Assembly: GCA_029879605.1 (NCBI GenBank)
Contig: JAOUQA010000119.1
Span: 1 to 6,629 of the forward strand
Direction of reading: 5' to 3'
Source of the DNA: Gammaproteobacteria bacterium
GTDB taxonomy: Bacteria > Pseudomonadota > Gammaproteobacteria > SZUA-229
DNA: 6,629 nt
Under the pieces are notes generated by a model, which was not told the DNA's origin, did no database searches, and saw only the letters and a list, made by a program, of their open reading frames with translations. Both the position numbers and the translations under genes were made by a program. Positions within the stretch are counted from its first letter, which is position 1. Each line of letters begins with the position of its first letter. This document shows positions 1 through 6,521 of this stretch, in pieces.

Positions 1-766
1 CATGCAAATATCCAAAATTAAATCCGAATTTGTCCGCGATCTTTTCCAGTGTCTGCTCTGCTTTTTCATAAACAGCTTCATCTAATTCTCCTGGATATGT
101 AATTTCACCGTCAATAATCGAATTTTTTTCTTTTAATTTATCTTTTGTTGCTAATGCCAAAGCCTTAGGACCACAGCCCTGAAATGAATAACCATCAACA
201 GTTATATGCCTGCCGCTAATATAGCGCTCAACTAATACTGTTCTTGAATGACTCTGCATTAATGCCTCATAGAAAAAGTCTCTCACATCCTCAGGTCTAT
301 CAGCTCTATTAACACCAAAGCTACCACGATTATCTGGCGGTTTAATCATTACCGGGTAACCAAAGTTATTTGCTGCATCCAGCGCCTCTTCTACAGATAA
401 GCAGCATTTAAATTCCGGGCTAGTAATTCCATGCTCTACTGCTAATTGACGCTGTAGAACTTTATTATTGCCAATTTGCGCACTCCGAACACTTGGACCT
501 GGTAACCCCATTTTTTCGGATATAACAGCCTGAACAAACTGCGAATAATCACACTGATCCGATATAACTGCATCAGGCTGTATTTTTTCTGCAAAACGCA
601 GAATACGAGGCAAATCCCGAAGATCTGAGATAAGCACATCCCGGTATTTAGGTTCTTTGTAATAATCACTATTATAGTGAACACCATACAGCTCAACATT
701 TTGCTCGGCAATTAGATCAATAAGTGGTGTTTGCTCCCAACCCAGATTAATAAACAATATCCGCAT
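1..766 (-). CDS. ATP-grasp domain ligase, C-terminal part outside the window
   Basis: The reading frame runs from ATG at 766 through 255 codons without a stop to position 1, so the gene is incomplete at its 3' end. Residues 1-90 look like a pre-ATP-grasp Rossmann-type domain (MRILFINLGW at the start, IQPDAVISD near 62-70). Residues 100-118 (NNKVLQRQLAVEHGITSPEF region) match the usual Asn-Lys entry to the ATP-grasp fold. Residues 137-152 (YPVMIKPPDNRGSFGV) hold the ATP-binding lysine, K142, and the glycine-rich loop. VLVERYISGRHITVDGY (177-193) is the hinge strand with E180. The Mg-binding C-terminal lobe is not visible. The family makes ATP-dependent amide or ester bonds through an acyl phosphate. 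The start lies 2 bp after the pseI stop, with a strong GGGAGGA ribosome site, so it is almost certainly in the same operon. I infer that it acts on the nonulosonic acid or a precursor, for example by attaching an amino acid. The substrate cannot be read from the sequence. Confidence 0.88.
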   Translation of the reverse strand, partial: MRILFINLGWEQTPLIDLIAEQNVELYGVHYNSDYYKEPKYRDVLISDLRDLPRILRFAEKIQPDAVISDQCDYSQFVQAVISEKMGLPGPSVRSAQIGNNKVLQRQLAVEHGITSPEFKCCLSVEEALDAANNFGYPVMIKPPDNRGSFGVNRADRPEDVRDFFYEALMQSHSRTVLVERYISGRHITVDGYSFQGCGPKALALATKDKLKEKNSIIDGEITYPGELDEAVYEKAEQTLEKIADKFGFNFGYLH

Positions 767-768
767 TA

Positions 769-1794
769 TTAAATCCTCCCTCTCAGACAACCCCAGTCAA
801 TAATTCGTCCCTGCTCTAATGACATTGCAGCTTGCATATTCTCGATAACAACTGGCATATTAGACACATCTATGCCATGTTCTGACCGTAAAAAATCAAA
901 ATCATTTACGTCAAAATTATCACCTTGATTTTTTTTATTTCGCAATACGAGTCGGTAACGAATAGCATCCTTAAAACTTTGTTCTTCAGGTTCGAGATCA
1001 AGTCTCGGAGCATTTGACCTTGCATTCTCAATAACACGAATATCATTCACCATAGACCTGAAATCTTCAGGCCCAATTGAGAATGGAGCATCTGGACTTT
1101 TTATTTCGTCTGAAAGCAGAAAATGCTTTTCAATAATAGCCGCACCAAGAGCAACCGCTGCAAGAATAATAGCTGTGCCCTCAGTATGATCAGAAAACCC
1201 TACCGGGCAACCGAACATTTTTCTATACGTTTCCATTCTTCCTAAATAAACTTTTTCCGGGGGAGTAGGATACATACTATTACAATGCAAGACAGCATAG
1301 TTTTCATTACCGGCTTTACTAAAAACACTAACAGCATCACTTAATTGACTATAATTTACTATCCCGGTTGACAAAATTACTGGTTTCCCAGTTTCAGCAA
1401 CAGCACTAACTAGCTGAGGGAAAGTTCCTACCTGTGCAGACGCAAGTTTAAAAAGAGAAACATTCAACCTCTTCAGTTGCTCTACAGCATCAATATAAGT
1501 AGGTGATGAAAAAAATATCACTCCTTTTTGTTCTGAATATTCTTTTAATTCTGCACACCAGGCTTCATCCATATCTATTATGGCATGCAACTCGCGTGTT
1601 GATTGCGACGGTTGTTTATACAGCTTTTCAAGATTAATCGACTGAAACTTGACTGCATCAGCACCACTCTCAGCAGCAGCATCTATATGCTCTTTAGCCA
1701 GCGCTAAAATTCCCGTATGATTTGACCCAACTTCTGCTATAACAAAGGCTCTACCTTTACCAATAGTGTGGGCACCAATATTAAAACTCTTCAT
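769..1794 (-). CDS. pseI: Pseudaminic acid synthase-type NeuB-family protein
   Basis: Cytoplasmic synthase that condenses phosphoenolpyruvate with a six-carbon amino sugar to give a nine-carbon nonulosonic acid. Its 341 residues are full length for the family. Residues 17-50 (FVIAEVGSNHTG through DAVKFQ) form the first TIM-barrel strands. Expected metal ligands are H203 (GFSDHT) and H224 (IEKHF). KPVILSTGI lies at 137-145 and HCNSMYPTP at 170-178. Residues about 278-336 form a complete C-terminal SAF (antifreeze-like) domain, with R303 probably reaching the partner's active site. The Ser after Asn in HCNSMYPTP and the SPDAPFSIGPEDF stretch (233-245) look more like PseI than sialate-type NeuB. 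Oddity: the usual S-x-E after strand KIxS reads SAQ, with Q121 in place of Glu. The start is secure: an in-frame TAA lies three codons upstream and CAGGTAA at 1801-1807 serves as ribosome site. An 81-bp gap without a visible gene separates it from pseH. Family certain; substrate inferred from the neighbours. Confidence 0.9.
   Translation of the reverse strand: MKSFNIGAHTIGKGRAFVIAEVGSNHTGILALAKEHIDAAAESGADAVKFQSINLEKLYKQPSQSTRELHAIIDMDEAWCAELKEYSEQKGVIFFSSPTYIDAVEQLKRLNVSLFKLASAQVGTFPQLVSAVAETGKPVILSTGIVNYSQLSDAVSVFSKAGNENYAVLHCNSMYPTPPEKVYLGRMETYRKMFGCPVGFSDHTEGTAIILAAVALGAAIIEKHFLLSDEIKSPDAPFSIGPEDFRSMVNDIRVIENARSNAPRLDLEPEEQSFKDAIRYRLVLRNKKNQGDNFDVNDFDFLRSEHGIDVSNMPVVIENMQAAMSLEQGRIIDWGCLRGRI
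774..780 (-). promoter_or_regulatory. Ribosome binding site of the ATP-grasp gene
   Basis: GGGAGGA on the minus strand lies 7 nt before the ATG at 766 and inside the last codons of pseI. It fixes the ATP-grasp start. It is the strongest Shine-Dalgarno match in the block, which suggests this last visible gene is well translated in its own right as well as coupled to pseI. Confidence 0.75.
929..936 (-). repeat. A8 homopolymer in pseI
   Basis: A run of eight A on the coding strand falls in the AAT AAA AAA AAT codons near residues 286-289, at the start of the SAF domain. It is long enough for occasional slippage. The frame is intact here. Confidence 0.5.
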
Positions 1795-1875
1795 ATCGCT
1801 TTACCTGGCAAAATTCTTGTACGTTTACATAAATATTTAGCACTTTTAAATTCACTATTAATACATCTCGTTTAT

Positions 1876-2340
1876 TCATAAAACTTTTTTCTGGAAAATA
1901 CTTTTTTCCGGGTTATTACTTTCGACTTCATCAAACCCAAGCTTTTTAATTGTTTTAATCGACGCTAAATTTTGTTTTTTAATACTAGCTTGAAACACCA
2001 CACATCTATTTGCGAGCACCATATCTATGCCATCACTTATAAGCCTTTCCCCAAGATGCTTGCCACGAGCTTTTTTATCAAGCGAATAATCAATATTCGC
2101 CACCCCATCAACAACATCAAACCGAATCTGACCAACAGGCTGATTATCAGATTCCATCACAAACATAAAACAATTTTCATCCAATAGCTTATTTTTATAC
2201 CACTCCTGATGGGCTTGCCACAATACAGCTTCACTATTAAAAGACTGCTTTCGGACTTCACTATCATTTACCCATTCGAAATAAATACCCACATCATTTC
2301 CATGAGCTTTTCGTAAAACGATCTTATCCACATTTATCAC
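1876..2340 (-). CDS. pseH: PseH-like GNAT N-acetyltransferase
   Basis: A 154-residue GNAT protein that probably acetylates the 4-amino group of UDP-4-amino-4,6-dideoxy-AltNAc, the product of PseC, using acetyl-CoA in the cytoplasm. The N-terminal half carries the pattern seen in PseH-type acetyltransferases: LRKAHGND (9-16), FEWVNDSEVRKQSFNSE (21-37), HQEWYKNKL (44-52) and PVGQIRFDV (68-76). The acetyl-CoA loop is RGKHLG (92-97), where H95 replaces the usual first glycine. NLASIKTIKKLGF (124-136) is the typical last helix. The start codon is GTG at 2340: an in-frame TAA lies three codons before it and no ATG is in frame nearby. A second GTG three codons in (2331) is possible. No clear Shine-Dalgarno is visible, so translation may depend on ribosomes from the gene upstream, 40 bp away. 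The fold is clear. The substrate is inferred from the neighbouring pse genes. Confidence 0.85.
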   Translation of the reverse strand: MINVDKIVLRKAHGNDVGIYFEWVNDSEVRKQSFNSEAVLWQAHQEWYKNKLLDENCFMFVMESDNQPVGQIRFDVVDGVANIDYSLDKKARGKHLGERLISDGIDMVLANRCVVFQASIKKQNLASIKTIKKLGFDEVESNNPEKSIFQKKVL

Positions 2341-2380
2341 GTGATTTTATAATCTATTATTGACAGAAATTCTATTGCAC

Positions 2381-3463
2381 TCATTTCAGTAGAGTACCCA
2401 GTATCCATAGCACAGCCAAATACTGCCCTGCCGAGCCTTTACCATATCTTTTACTGTCCGCTTCAATTTGATATTCATAATAGGCACCGTCATCTGCTTT
2501 CATGCTGTCGATCCATAAACATAAATTTTCATACCACTTAGATTGTCGGTAAATATTTGTATTGGTATTTAGATCGTAGGATTTCATAGCATATGCTAAT
2601 CCTATACCGCTTCTCATATGCAATTCATCAGTAACAATCCCCCTGGAACCATCTCTATGACCGTATCCACCAGGTATTTTATCTGACTGAAACAAACCAC
2701 TTTCCATATATGCATCTAATTTAGGTTTTATATAATCTCGTGAATATTCCAGATCACAAAACTTTGTCAGGACTGCCACATGATAGCCAACCATTAATGG
2801 CATAGTTTCATTATCAAAATTTTCAAATGTACTTCTGACAAAACCAACAATCTGCGGTAGAATTTCTTTTGCTTTAACTGAACCTGCATCAGCCCATGCA
2901 GAAAAACCTAATAATATAAGAAAATGATACGCATCTGGATTTGAGCGTAATGCAGACAGATGTCGATCTCGGTATTCCCTGATTGTCCCTATATTTGAAT
3001 CCCATAAATCCATTAAGTAATCAAAAGCCCTATCACCCACTTCCTGAAAATCTTTTGTTTCTGTTACCTGCTGGTATTCTGCAATTGATTTTAAAACAGC
3101 GCCTGCAATCACTGGATCTTCCAAATTCTCACTATCACTACGCTCTTCATCAGTTACTTTAAATTTAATACCATCAGTACCAAGACATAAAGCCCAGCCA
3201 CCACTATCACGTTGTCGCTGCTTAAAACGCTCCAGGATAATCCTGGACTTACCCAGATATTCAGATTTACCTGTAAATCTATACGCATCAATTAATGCCC
3301 AGACACAAATTGCCCGATAAATTTCCCCCTCAGGCCCCCAGTGCTCACTTACTTCATAGCCACCTTCATTATCATGATGCATAGCAATAAAATCGGCTGC
3401 CTCAAGAGCAGAATCAAACCGCTCAAGATCTACTCTTGACGGAAGACCTTTGATATTTTGCAT
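2381..3463 (-). CDS. Unrecognised 360-residue protein, probable alpha/alpha-toroid fold
   Basis: I do not recognise this family. The protein looks cytoplasmic, with no signal peptide or membrane segment, and is mostly amphipathic helices. Glycine- and aromatic-rich turns recur: NEGGY (32-36), DSGGW (86-90), IPGGYG (263-268) and DDGAYYEY (324-331). Helices between them carry A/Y/W-rich faces, such as IYRAICVWALIDAYRFTGKSEYL (48-70, named by its ends), AGAVLKSIAEYQQVT (120-134) and PLMVGYHVAVLTKF (222-235). This spacing is typical of (alpha/alpha) barrels such as N-acylglucosamine 2-epimerases, unsaturated-glycan hydrolases and cyclase-type toroids. Acidic and histidine residues that could be catalytic include H29-H30, D31, H41, D279-E280 and H282. 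The ATG at 3463 has GGAG about 10 nt upstream. The gene sits between pseF (49-bp gap) and pseH (40-bp gap), a place often taken by pseG. A role in nonulosonate synthesis, or in sugar epimerisation or hydrolysis, is inference from context and fold only. Confidence 0.85.
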   Translation of the reverse strand: MQNIKGLPSRVDLERFDSALEAADFIAMHHDNEGGYEVSEHWGPEGEIYRAICVWALIDAYRFTGKSEYLGKSRIILERFKQRQRDSGGWALCLGTDGIKFKVTDEERSDSENLEDPVIAGAVLKSIAEYQQVTETKDFQEVGDRAFDYLMDLWDSNIGTIREYRDRHLSALRSNPDAYHFLILLGFSAWADAGSVKAKEILPQIVGFVRSTFENFDNETMPLMVGYHVAVLTKFCDLEYSRDYIKPKLDAYMESGLFQSDKIPGGYGHRDGSRGIVTDELHMRSGIGLAYAMKSYDLNTNTNIYRQSKWYENLCLWIDSMKADDGAYYEYQIEADSKRYGKGSAGQYLAVLWILGTLLK

Positions 3464-3512
3464 TGTTGCATTACTCCACTAAACAGTTAATTCTTTTATT
3501 AAAAAAGTTAAA

Positions 3513-4208
3513 TCATTTTTCAATATTATGTAATAGCTTATGTTTCAAAACAGCTATTTCCCAGTCATCTTGTGTATCAATATCCTGCACCTGAATCCCT
3601 GGAAGCAGGATAGGTGCCGTATCGTGTGAAAATAAAAATTTTTTAGACACCCAGGCTTCAGTTTTACCCCAGTAAAATTGACCAGCATCATGATATGCCT
3701 CTTCAAGCTCCTGAGATCGCTTATGAAAATTTTCCGGTGAAAACATTTCGATTCTATGATCTTTTGTCAGCTTGATTGCCCTTTGAATAGGTGATGTAAA
3801 CTTTGTCATTGAAACAGCATAATCACAGTTTTCCTGTTTAATTATGTTTAATCCATCTCGTATCTTTTCAGGACTCATAAAAGGCGCTGTTGCTGAAGCA
3901 CAACATATATATGCCGGTTTTTTTTTCTTTGAATTCGACCAGACTGCAGCATGCTGCATCACATCAGGTGTTGATGCAAAATCATCTGCCAGTTCTGCAG
4001 GTCTCATAAAAGGAACTTCACAACCCCATTCGCGAGCCACATCAGCAATTTCAGCATCATCGGTCGATACAATAATCTCATCAAAACACTGACTTGCTTT
4101 TGCAGCTTCAATAGACCATGCAATCATAGGCTTCCCGCAAAATGTCTTGATGTTTTTCCTGGGTATACGTTTACTACCACCACGCGCAGGGATTACACAC
4201 AAATTCAT
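3513..4208 (-). CDS. pseF: CMP-pseudaminic acid cytidylyltransferase
   Basis: Cytoplasmic enzyme that activates the finished nonulosonic acid with CTP, giving the CMP sugar used by glycosyltransferases. Its 231 residues match the usual length. The N-terminus holds the nucleotide-binding signature IPARGGSKRIPRKNIK (6-21) and GKPMIAWSIEAA (25-36) of the CMP-NeuAc synthetase family. IIVSTDD lies at 45-51, YHDAGQFYWG at 172-181 and QVQDIDTQDDW at 206-216. The last includes the acidic residues D209 and D211, expected to hold Mg. The YHDAGQFYWG form is typical of PseF rather than NeuA. The ATG overlaps the pseC stop (ATGA, 4205-4208), and AAGGA at 4219-4223 lies about 10 nt upstream, so translation is probably coupled to pseC. 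An A9 run encodes part of KKKK at residues 94-97. Confidence 0.94.
   Translation of the reverse strand: MNLCVIPARGGSKRIPRKNIKTFCGKPMIAWSIEAAKASQCFDEIIVSTDDAEIADVAREWGCEVPFMRPAELADDFASTPDVMQHAAVWSNSKKKKPAYICCASATAPFMSPEKIRDGLNIIKQENCDYAVSMTKFTSPIQRAIKLTKDHRIEMFSPENFHKRSQELEEAYHDAGQFYWGKTEAWVSKKFLFSHDTAPILLPGIQVQDIDTQDDWEIAVLKHKLLHNIEK
3918..3926 (-). repeat. A9 homopolymer in pseF
   Basis: Nine consecutive A on the coding strand follow AAG and encode three of four lysines (residues 95-97). A tract of this length can slip in replication or transcription, and a one-base change would truncate PseF at less than half its length. In this window the frame is intact. Confidence 0.6.
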
Positions 4209-5359
4209 GACAGGCTCTTCCTTAAAGCATTTACAACCTCTAGCTGTTCTTCTTCTTTCAACTTACTAAACATAGGCAATGAAATTGCTTGTTGATAATA
4301 AGCAAGCGCAACCGGGAAATCATCTAACCTAAACCCTGCTTTTTGATAATATGGTTGTGTATGCACCGGGATATAATGAACATTTACTCCTATACCGGAG
4401 TTTCTTAACTCATCAAAAACCTGTTTACGCGCAATCCCACAGTTTTTTTCAATTTGCACTGGGTATAAATGCAACGCAGAATAACTATCAGGATTTTGCC
4501 AGGGCGTTATTACTGGAAGATCTTCAAGCAAACTATCATATCTATCCTGGATCAAATGACGGCTAGCAACATACTGATCAAGACGTTGCATCTGACTATT
4601 ACCAAGCGCAGCCTGCATATCTGTCATTCGGTAATTAAAGCCAAGCTCTATCTGTTGATAGTACCAGGGTCCTTCTAATTCAGATTCCATATACTCAGCA
4701 TCACGAGTAATCCCATGAGTCCTTAAGCGCTGCATAATAGCAGCGAGTACTTCATCATTTGTTACTGCTACACCACCTTCCGCGGTAGTAATTATCTTAA
4801 CTGGATGAAAACTGAATACTGTTATATCTGAGTAATTACAATTACCAACAGGCTGATCTAAATATTTGCCACCAATCGCATGAGATGCATCTTCAATAAT
4901 CTTAAATCCATACTTATCAGCTAACTGTTTTATTGCTTTCATATCACAAGACTGACCTGCGAAATGAACAGGAACAACAATCTTAGGCAACTTACCTTCT
5001 TGCTCAGCAGTTTTCAGTTTCAACACAAGCGCATCAACGCTCATGTTGTAGGTACGTTCATCTATATCAACAAAATCTACTTTAGCACCACAATAAAGAC
5101 CGCAGTTAGCTGAAGCAACAAACGTATTAGGTGATGTCCATAACCAGTCACCCGGCCCCAACCCCAGGGCAAGACAAGCTACATGCAATGCGGAAGTTGC
5201 ACTATTAACTGCAACTGCATATTCAGCTCCACAATATTCACTGATTGCTTTTTCAAAACGAGGTATAGCCGGACCCTGAGTTATAAATTCAGACTTAAGA
5301 ACATCGACAACACTATCGATATCCTCCTGTGTAATATCCTGTTTGCCATAAGGAATCAT
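4205..5359 (-). CDS. pseC: UDP-4-amino-4,6-dideoxy-N-acetyl-beta-L-altrosamine transaminase
   Basis: PLP-dependent aminotransferase of the DegT/DnrJ/EryC1/StrS family. PseC moves an amino group from glutamate to C4 of the 4-keto sugar nucleotide made by PseB. Its 384 residues are full length. The N-terminus MIPYGKQDIT matches the family and supports the ATG at 5359. Residues 51-57 (VNSATSA) bind the cofactor phosphate. D157 in EDASHAIGG (156-164) is the expected pyridine-nitrogen partner. K188 in SFHPVKIITTAEGG (183-196) is the expected Schiff-base lysine. GFNYRMTDMQAALG (240-253) and VHYIPVHTQPYY (327-338) are the usual substrate-pocket stretches. It follows pseB by 18 bp with only a weak AGGTT ribosome site about 12 nt upstream, and shares 4 bp with pseF, so it belongs to the same transcript. 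Confidence 0.95.
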   Translation of the reverse strand: MIPYGKQDITQEDIDSVVDVLKSEFITQGPAIPRFEKAISEYCGAEYAVAVNSATSALHVACLALGLGPGDWLWTSPNTFVASANCGLYCGAKVDFVDIDERTYNMSVDALVLKLKTAEQEGKLPKIVVPVHFAGQSCDMKAIKQLADKYGFKIIEDASHAIGGKYLDQPVGNCNYSDITVFSFHPVKIITTAEGGVAVTNDEVLAAIMQRLRTHGITRDAEYMESELEGPWYYQQIELGFNYRMTDMQAALGNSQMQRLDQYVASRHLIQDRYDSLLEDLPVITPWQNPDSYSALHLYPVQIEKNCGIARKQVFDELRNSGIGVNVHYIPVHTQPYYQKAGFRLDDFPVALAYYQQAISLPMFSKLKEEEQLEVVNALRKSLS

Positions 5360-5377
5360 ATATTTTTATATAACCTG

Positions 5378-6385
5378 TTATTCTTCAATATCAGCTATAC
5401 GATTAAATTCTTTGATTTCTTCTATTGTAAGAAAATGTGGATTCTCTCCTGAATCATAGGCAAACCCCTGATTCACAAGTTTTCCAACTTCACCAAGTCC
5501 ATTTCTAGAATAATCCAGATCCACATGATGAAACTTAATTGTAGGCTGAATAACATAATGGTCATCAAATTCCAAAGTCAGGTGTGAATCATCCGCTGGA
5601 CACATGATCTCATGCAGCTTTTCCCCTGGACGAATACCAATTATTTTCTGTTCTAGCTCTGGAGCCATAGCAGTTGCCAGGTCCACAACTCGCACAGACG
5701 GAATTTTCGGAACAAAAATCTCACCGCCCTGCATGCGATCAAAATTCTTTAACACAAAGTCAACACCCTGTTGCAGAGTAATCCAGAAACGTGTCATTTC
5801 ATCATGAGTGATTGGCAAATGATCGCAACCTTCTCTTATTAGCTTCAAAAAGAATGGCACCACTGATCCACGAGAGCCCACCACATTACCGTAACGCACA
5901 ACAGAAAATGTTGTTTTATGTCCACCAGTCATATTATTAGCCGCAACAAATAACTTGTCTGAAGCCAGCTTCGATGCACCATATAAATTAATTGGATTTG
6001 CAGCCTTATCCGTTGATAAAGCAATGACCTTTTCTACACCATTATCAATTGCAGCACGAATAACATTTTCCGCACCATGAACATTGGTTTTTAAACATTC
6101 AGTGGGATTGTATTCAGCCGCAGGAACCTGCTTCAAAGCTGCTGCATGAATCACATAATCAACATCATTCATAGCCTGCTGCAAGCGTTCCAGGTCTCTT
6201 ACATCACCTATAAAATAACGCATACAAGAATCGTTAAAGACCTGCTGCATTTCAAACTGTTTGAGTTCATCCCTGGAAAACACAATCAGGCGCTTTGGCT
6301 TATAGCGCTCAAGCAGTGTTTTTATATACTGTTTACCAAATGACCCTGTGCCACCTGTAATTAATATTGATTTATTATCAAACAT
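5378..6385 (-). CDS. pseB: UDP-N-acetylglucosamine 4,6-dehydratase (inverting)
   Basis: First step of the pathway: removes water from UDP-GlcNAc and inverts C5, giving UDP-2-acetamido-2,6-dideoxy-beta-L-arabino-hexos-4-ulose. It is a cytoplasmic short-chain dehydrogenase-type enzyme of 335 residues, normal for PseB/FlaA1. GGTGSFG (11-17) is the NADP-binding loop. STDKAANPINLYGASK (124-139) holds the catalytic D126, K127 and Y135 and the helper K139, spaced as in Helicobacter FlaA1. VRYGNVVGSRGSVVPFF (163-179) and IRPGEKLHE (251-259) are further family signatures. The short, soluble form without N-terminal membrane segments separates it from the membrane-bound WbpM type. The ATG at 6385 follows AAGG at 6393-6396. 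It is the first gene of the block and faces a divergent gene across a 201-bp region that probably holds the operon promoter. Confidence 0.96.
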   Translation of the reverse strand: MFDNKSILITGGTGSFGKQYIKTLLERYKPKRLIVFSRDELKQFEMQQVFNDSCMRYFIGDVRDLERLQQAMNDVDYVIHAAALKQVPAAEYNPTECLKTNVHGAENVIRAAIDNGVEKVIALSTDKAANPINLYGASKLASDKLFVAANNMTGGHKTTFSVVRYGNVVGSRGSVVPFFLKLIREGCDHLPITHDEMTRFWITLQQGVDFVLKNFDRMQGGEIFVPKIPSVRVVDLATAMAPELEQKIIGIRPGEKLHEIMCPADDSHLTLEFDDHYVIQPTIKFHHVDLDYSRNGLGEVGKLVNQGFAYDSGENPHFLTIEEIKEFNRIADIEE

Positions 6386-6390
6386 ATATC

Positions 6391-6396
6391 ACCCTT
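6391..6396 (-). promoter_or_regulatory. Ribosome binding site of pseB
   Basis: AAGGGT on the minus strand, with AAGG 7 nt before the ATG at 6385. It supports this start. Confidence 0.65.
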
Positions 6397-6411
6397 TTCT
6401 AAACAGGCGCA

Positions 6412-6420
6412 ATAATACCA
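6412..6420 (-). promoter_or_regulatory. Candidate extended -10 promoter for the pse block
   Basis: TGGTATTAT on the minus strand fits the TGn-TATAAT extended -10 pattern, with five of six matches in the hexamer. It would start transcription near 6405 and leave a leader of about 20 nt that still contains the ribosome site. No good -35 hexamer lies at normal spacing, since that region is taken by an inverted repeat. Extended -10 promoters can work without a strong -35. Prediction by eye only. Confidence 0.45.
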
Positions 6421-6421
6421 T

Positions 6422-6443
6422 TTATGTCAAGATCTAGACATAA
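6422..6443. promoter_or_regulatory. Inverted repeat, possible operator of the pse block
   Basis: Perfect 7-bp arms TTATGTC (6422-6428) and GACATAA (6437-6443) surround 8 bp that contain the palindrome AGATCT, so 20 of 22 positions are symmetric. The centre is about 27 bp before the predicted pseB transcription start, over the -35 region. This position suits a dimeric regulator, more likely a repressor. It is not followed by a T-run, so it is not a terminator. Confidence 0.45.
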
Positions 6444-6447
6444 TCAA

Positions 6448-6479
6448 AAATATGAATATATGCCCTTATACTCATATTT
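6448..6479. repeat. Second inverted repeat in the divergent region
   Basis: Arms AAATATGA (6448-6455) and TCATATTT (6472-6479) match perfectly over 8 bp around a 16-bp spacer. The centre is 31 bp, about three helical turns, from the first inverted repeat. The arms are AT-rich, so chance is a real alternative. Confidence 0.3.
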
Positions 6480-6521
6480 CTCATTTTTTCCATTCATTTT
6501 ACTCAAGTAGATGACTAGTTA

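Noticed and set aside
442..711. 89-codon open frame on the minus strand
   Set aside because: It lies in another frame of the ATP-grasp gene, whose motifs and ribosome site are clear; its translation looks random.
2336..2345. Perfect 10-bp palindrome ATCACGTGAT at the pseH start
   Set aside because: Short, and includes the GTG start codon; no adjacent promoter signal, so chance is likely.
3490..3512. Possible terminator between pseF and the toroid gene
   Set aside because: Only a 5-bp AT-rich stem and no GC-rich hairpin; the genes look co-transcribed.
3844..4092. 82-codon open frame on the plus strand
   Set aside because: Antisense to pseF, no ribosome site or family resemblance; a shadow of the real gene.
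5183..5452. 89-codon open frame on the plus strand spanning the pseB/pseC junction
   Set aside because: Antisense to two strongly supported genes, rich in Cys/Phe/Ile as expected of a shadow frame.
6405..6420. Possible sigma-54 promoter (TGG...TTGCG) before pseB
   Set aside because: The GG and GC elements are about 3 bp too close for the -24/-12 spacing.
6402..6430. TTGACA (minus strand, 6425-6430) as a -35 box for pseB
   Set aside because: No acceptable -10 hexamer at 16-19 bp; the hexamer is better explained as part of the inverted repeat.
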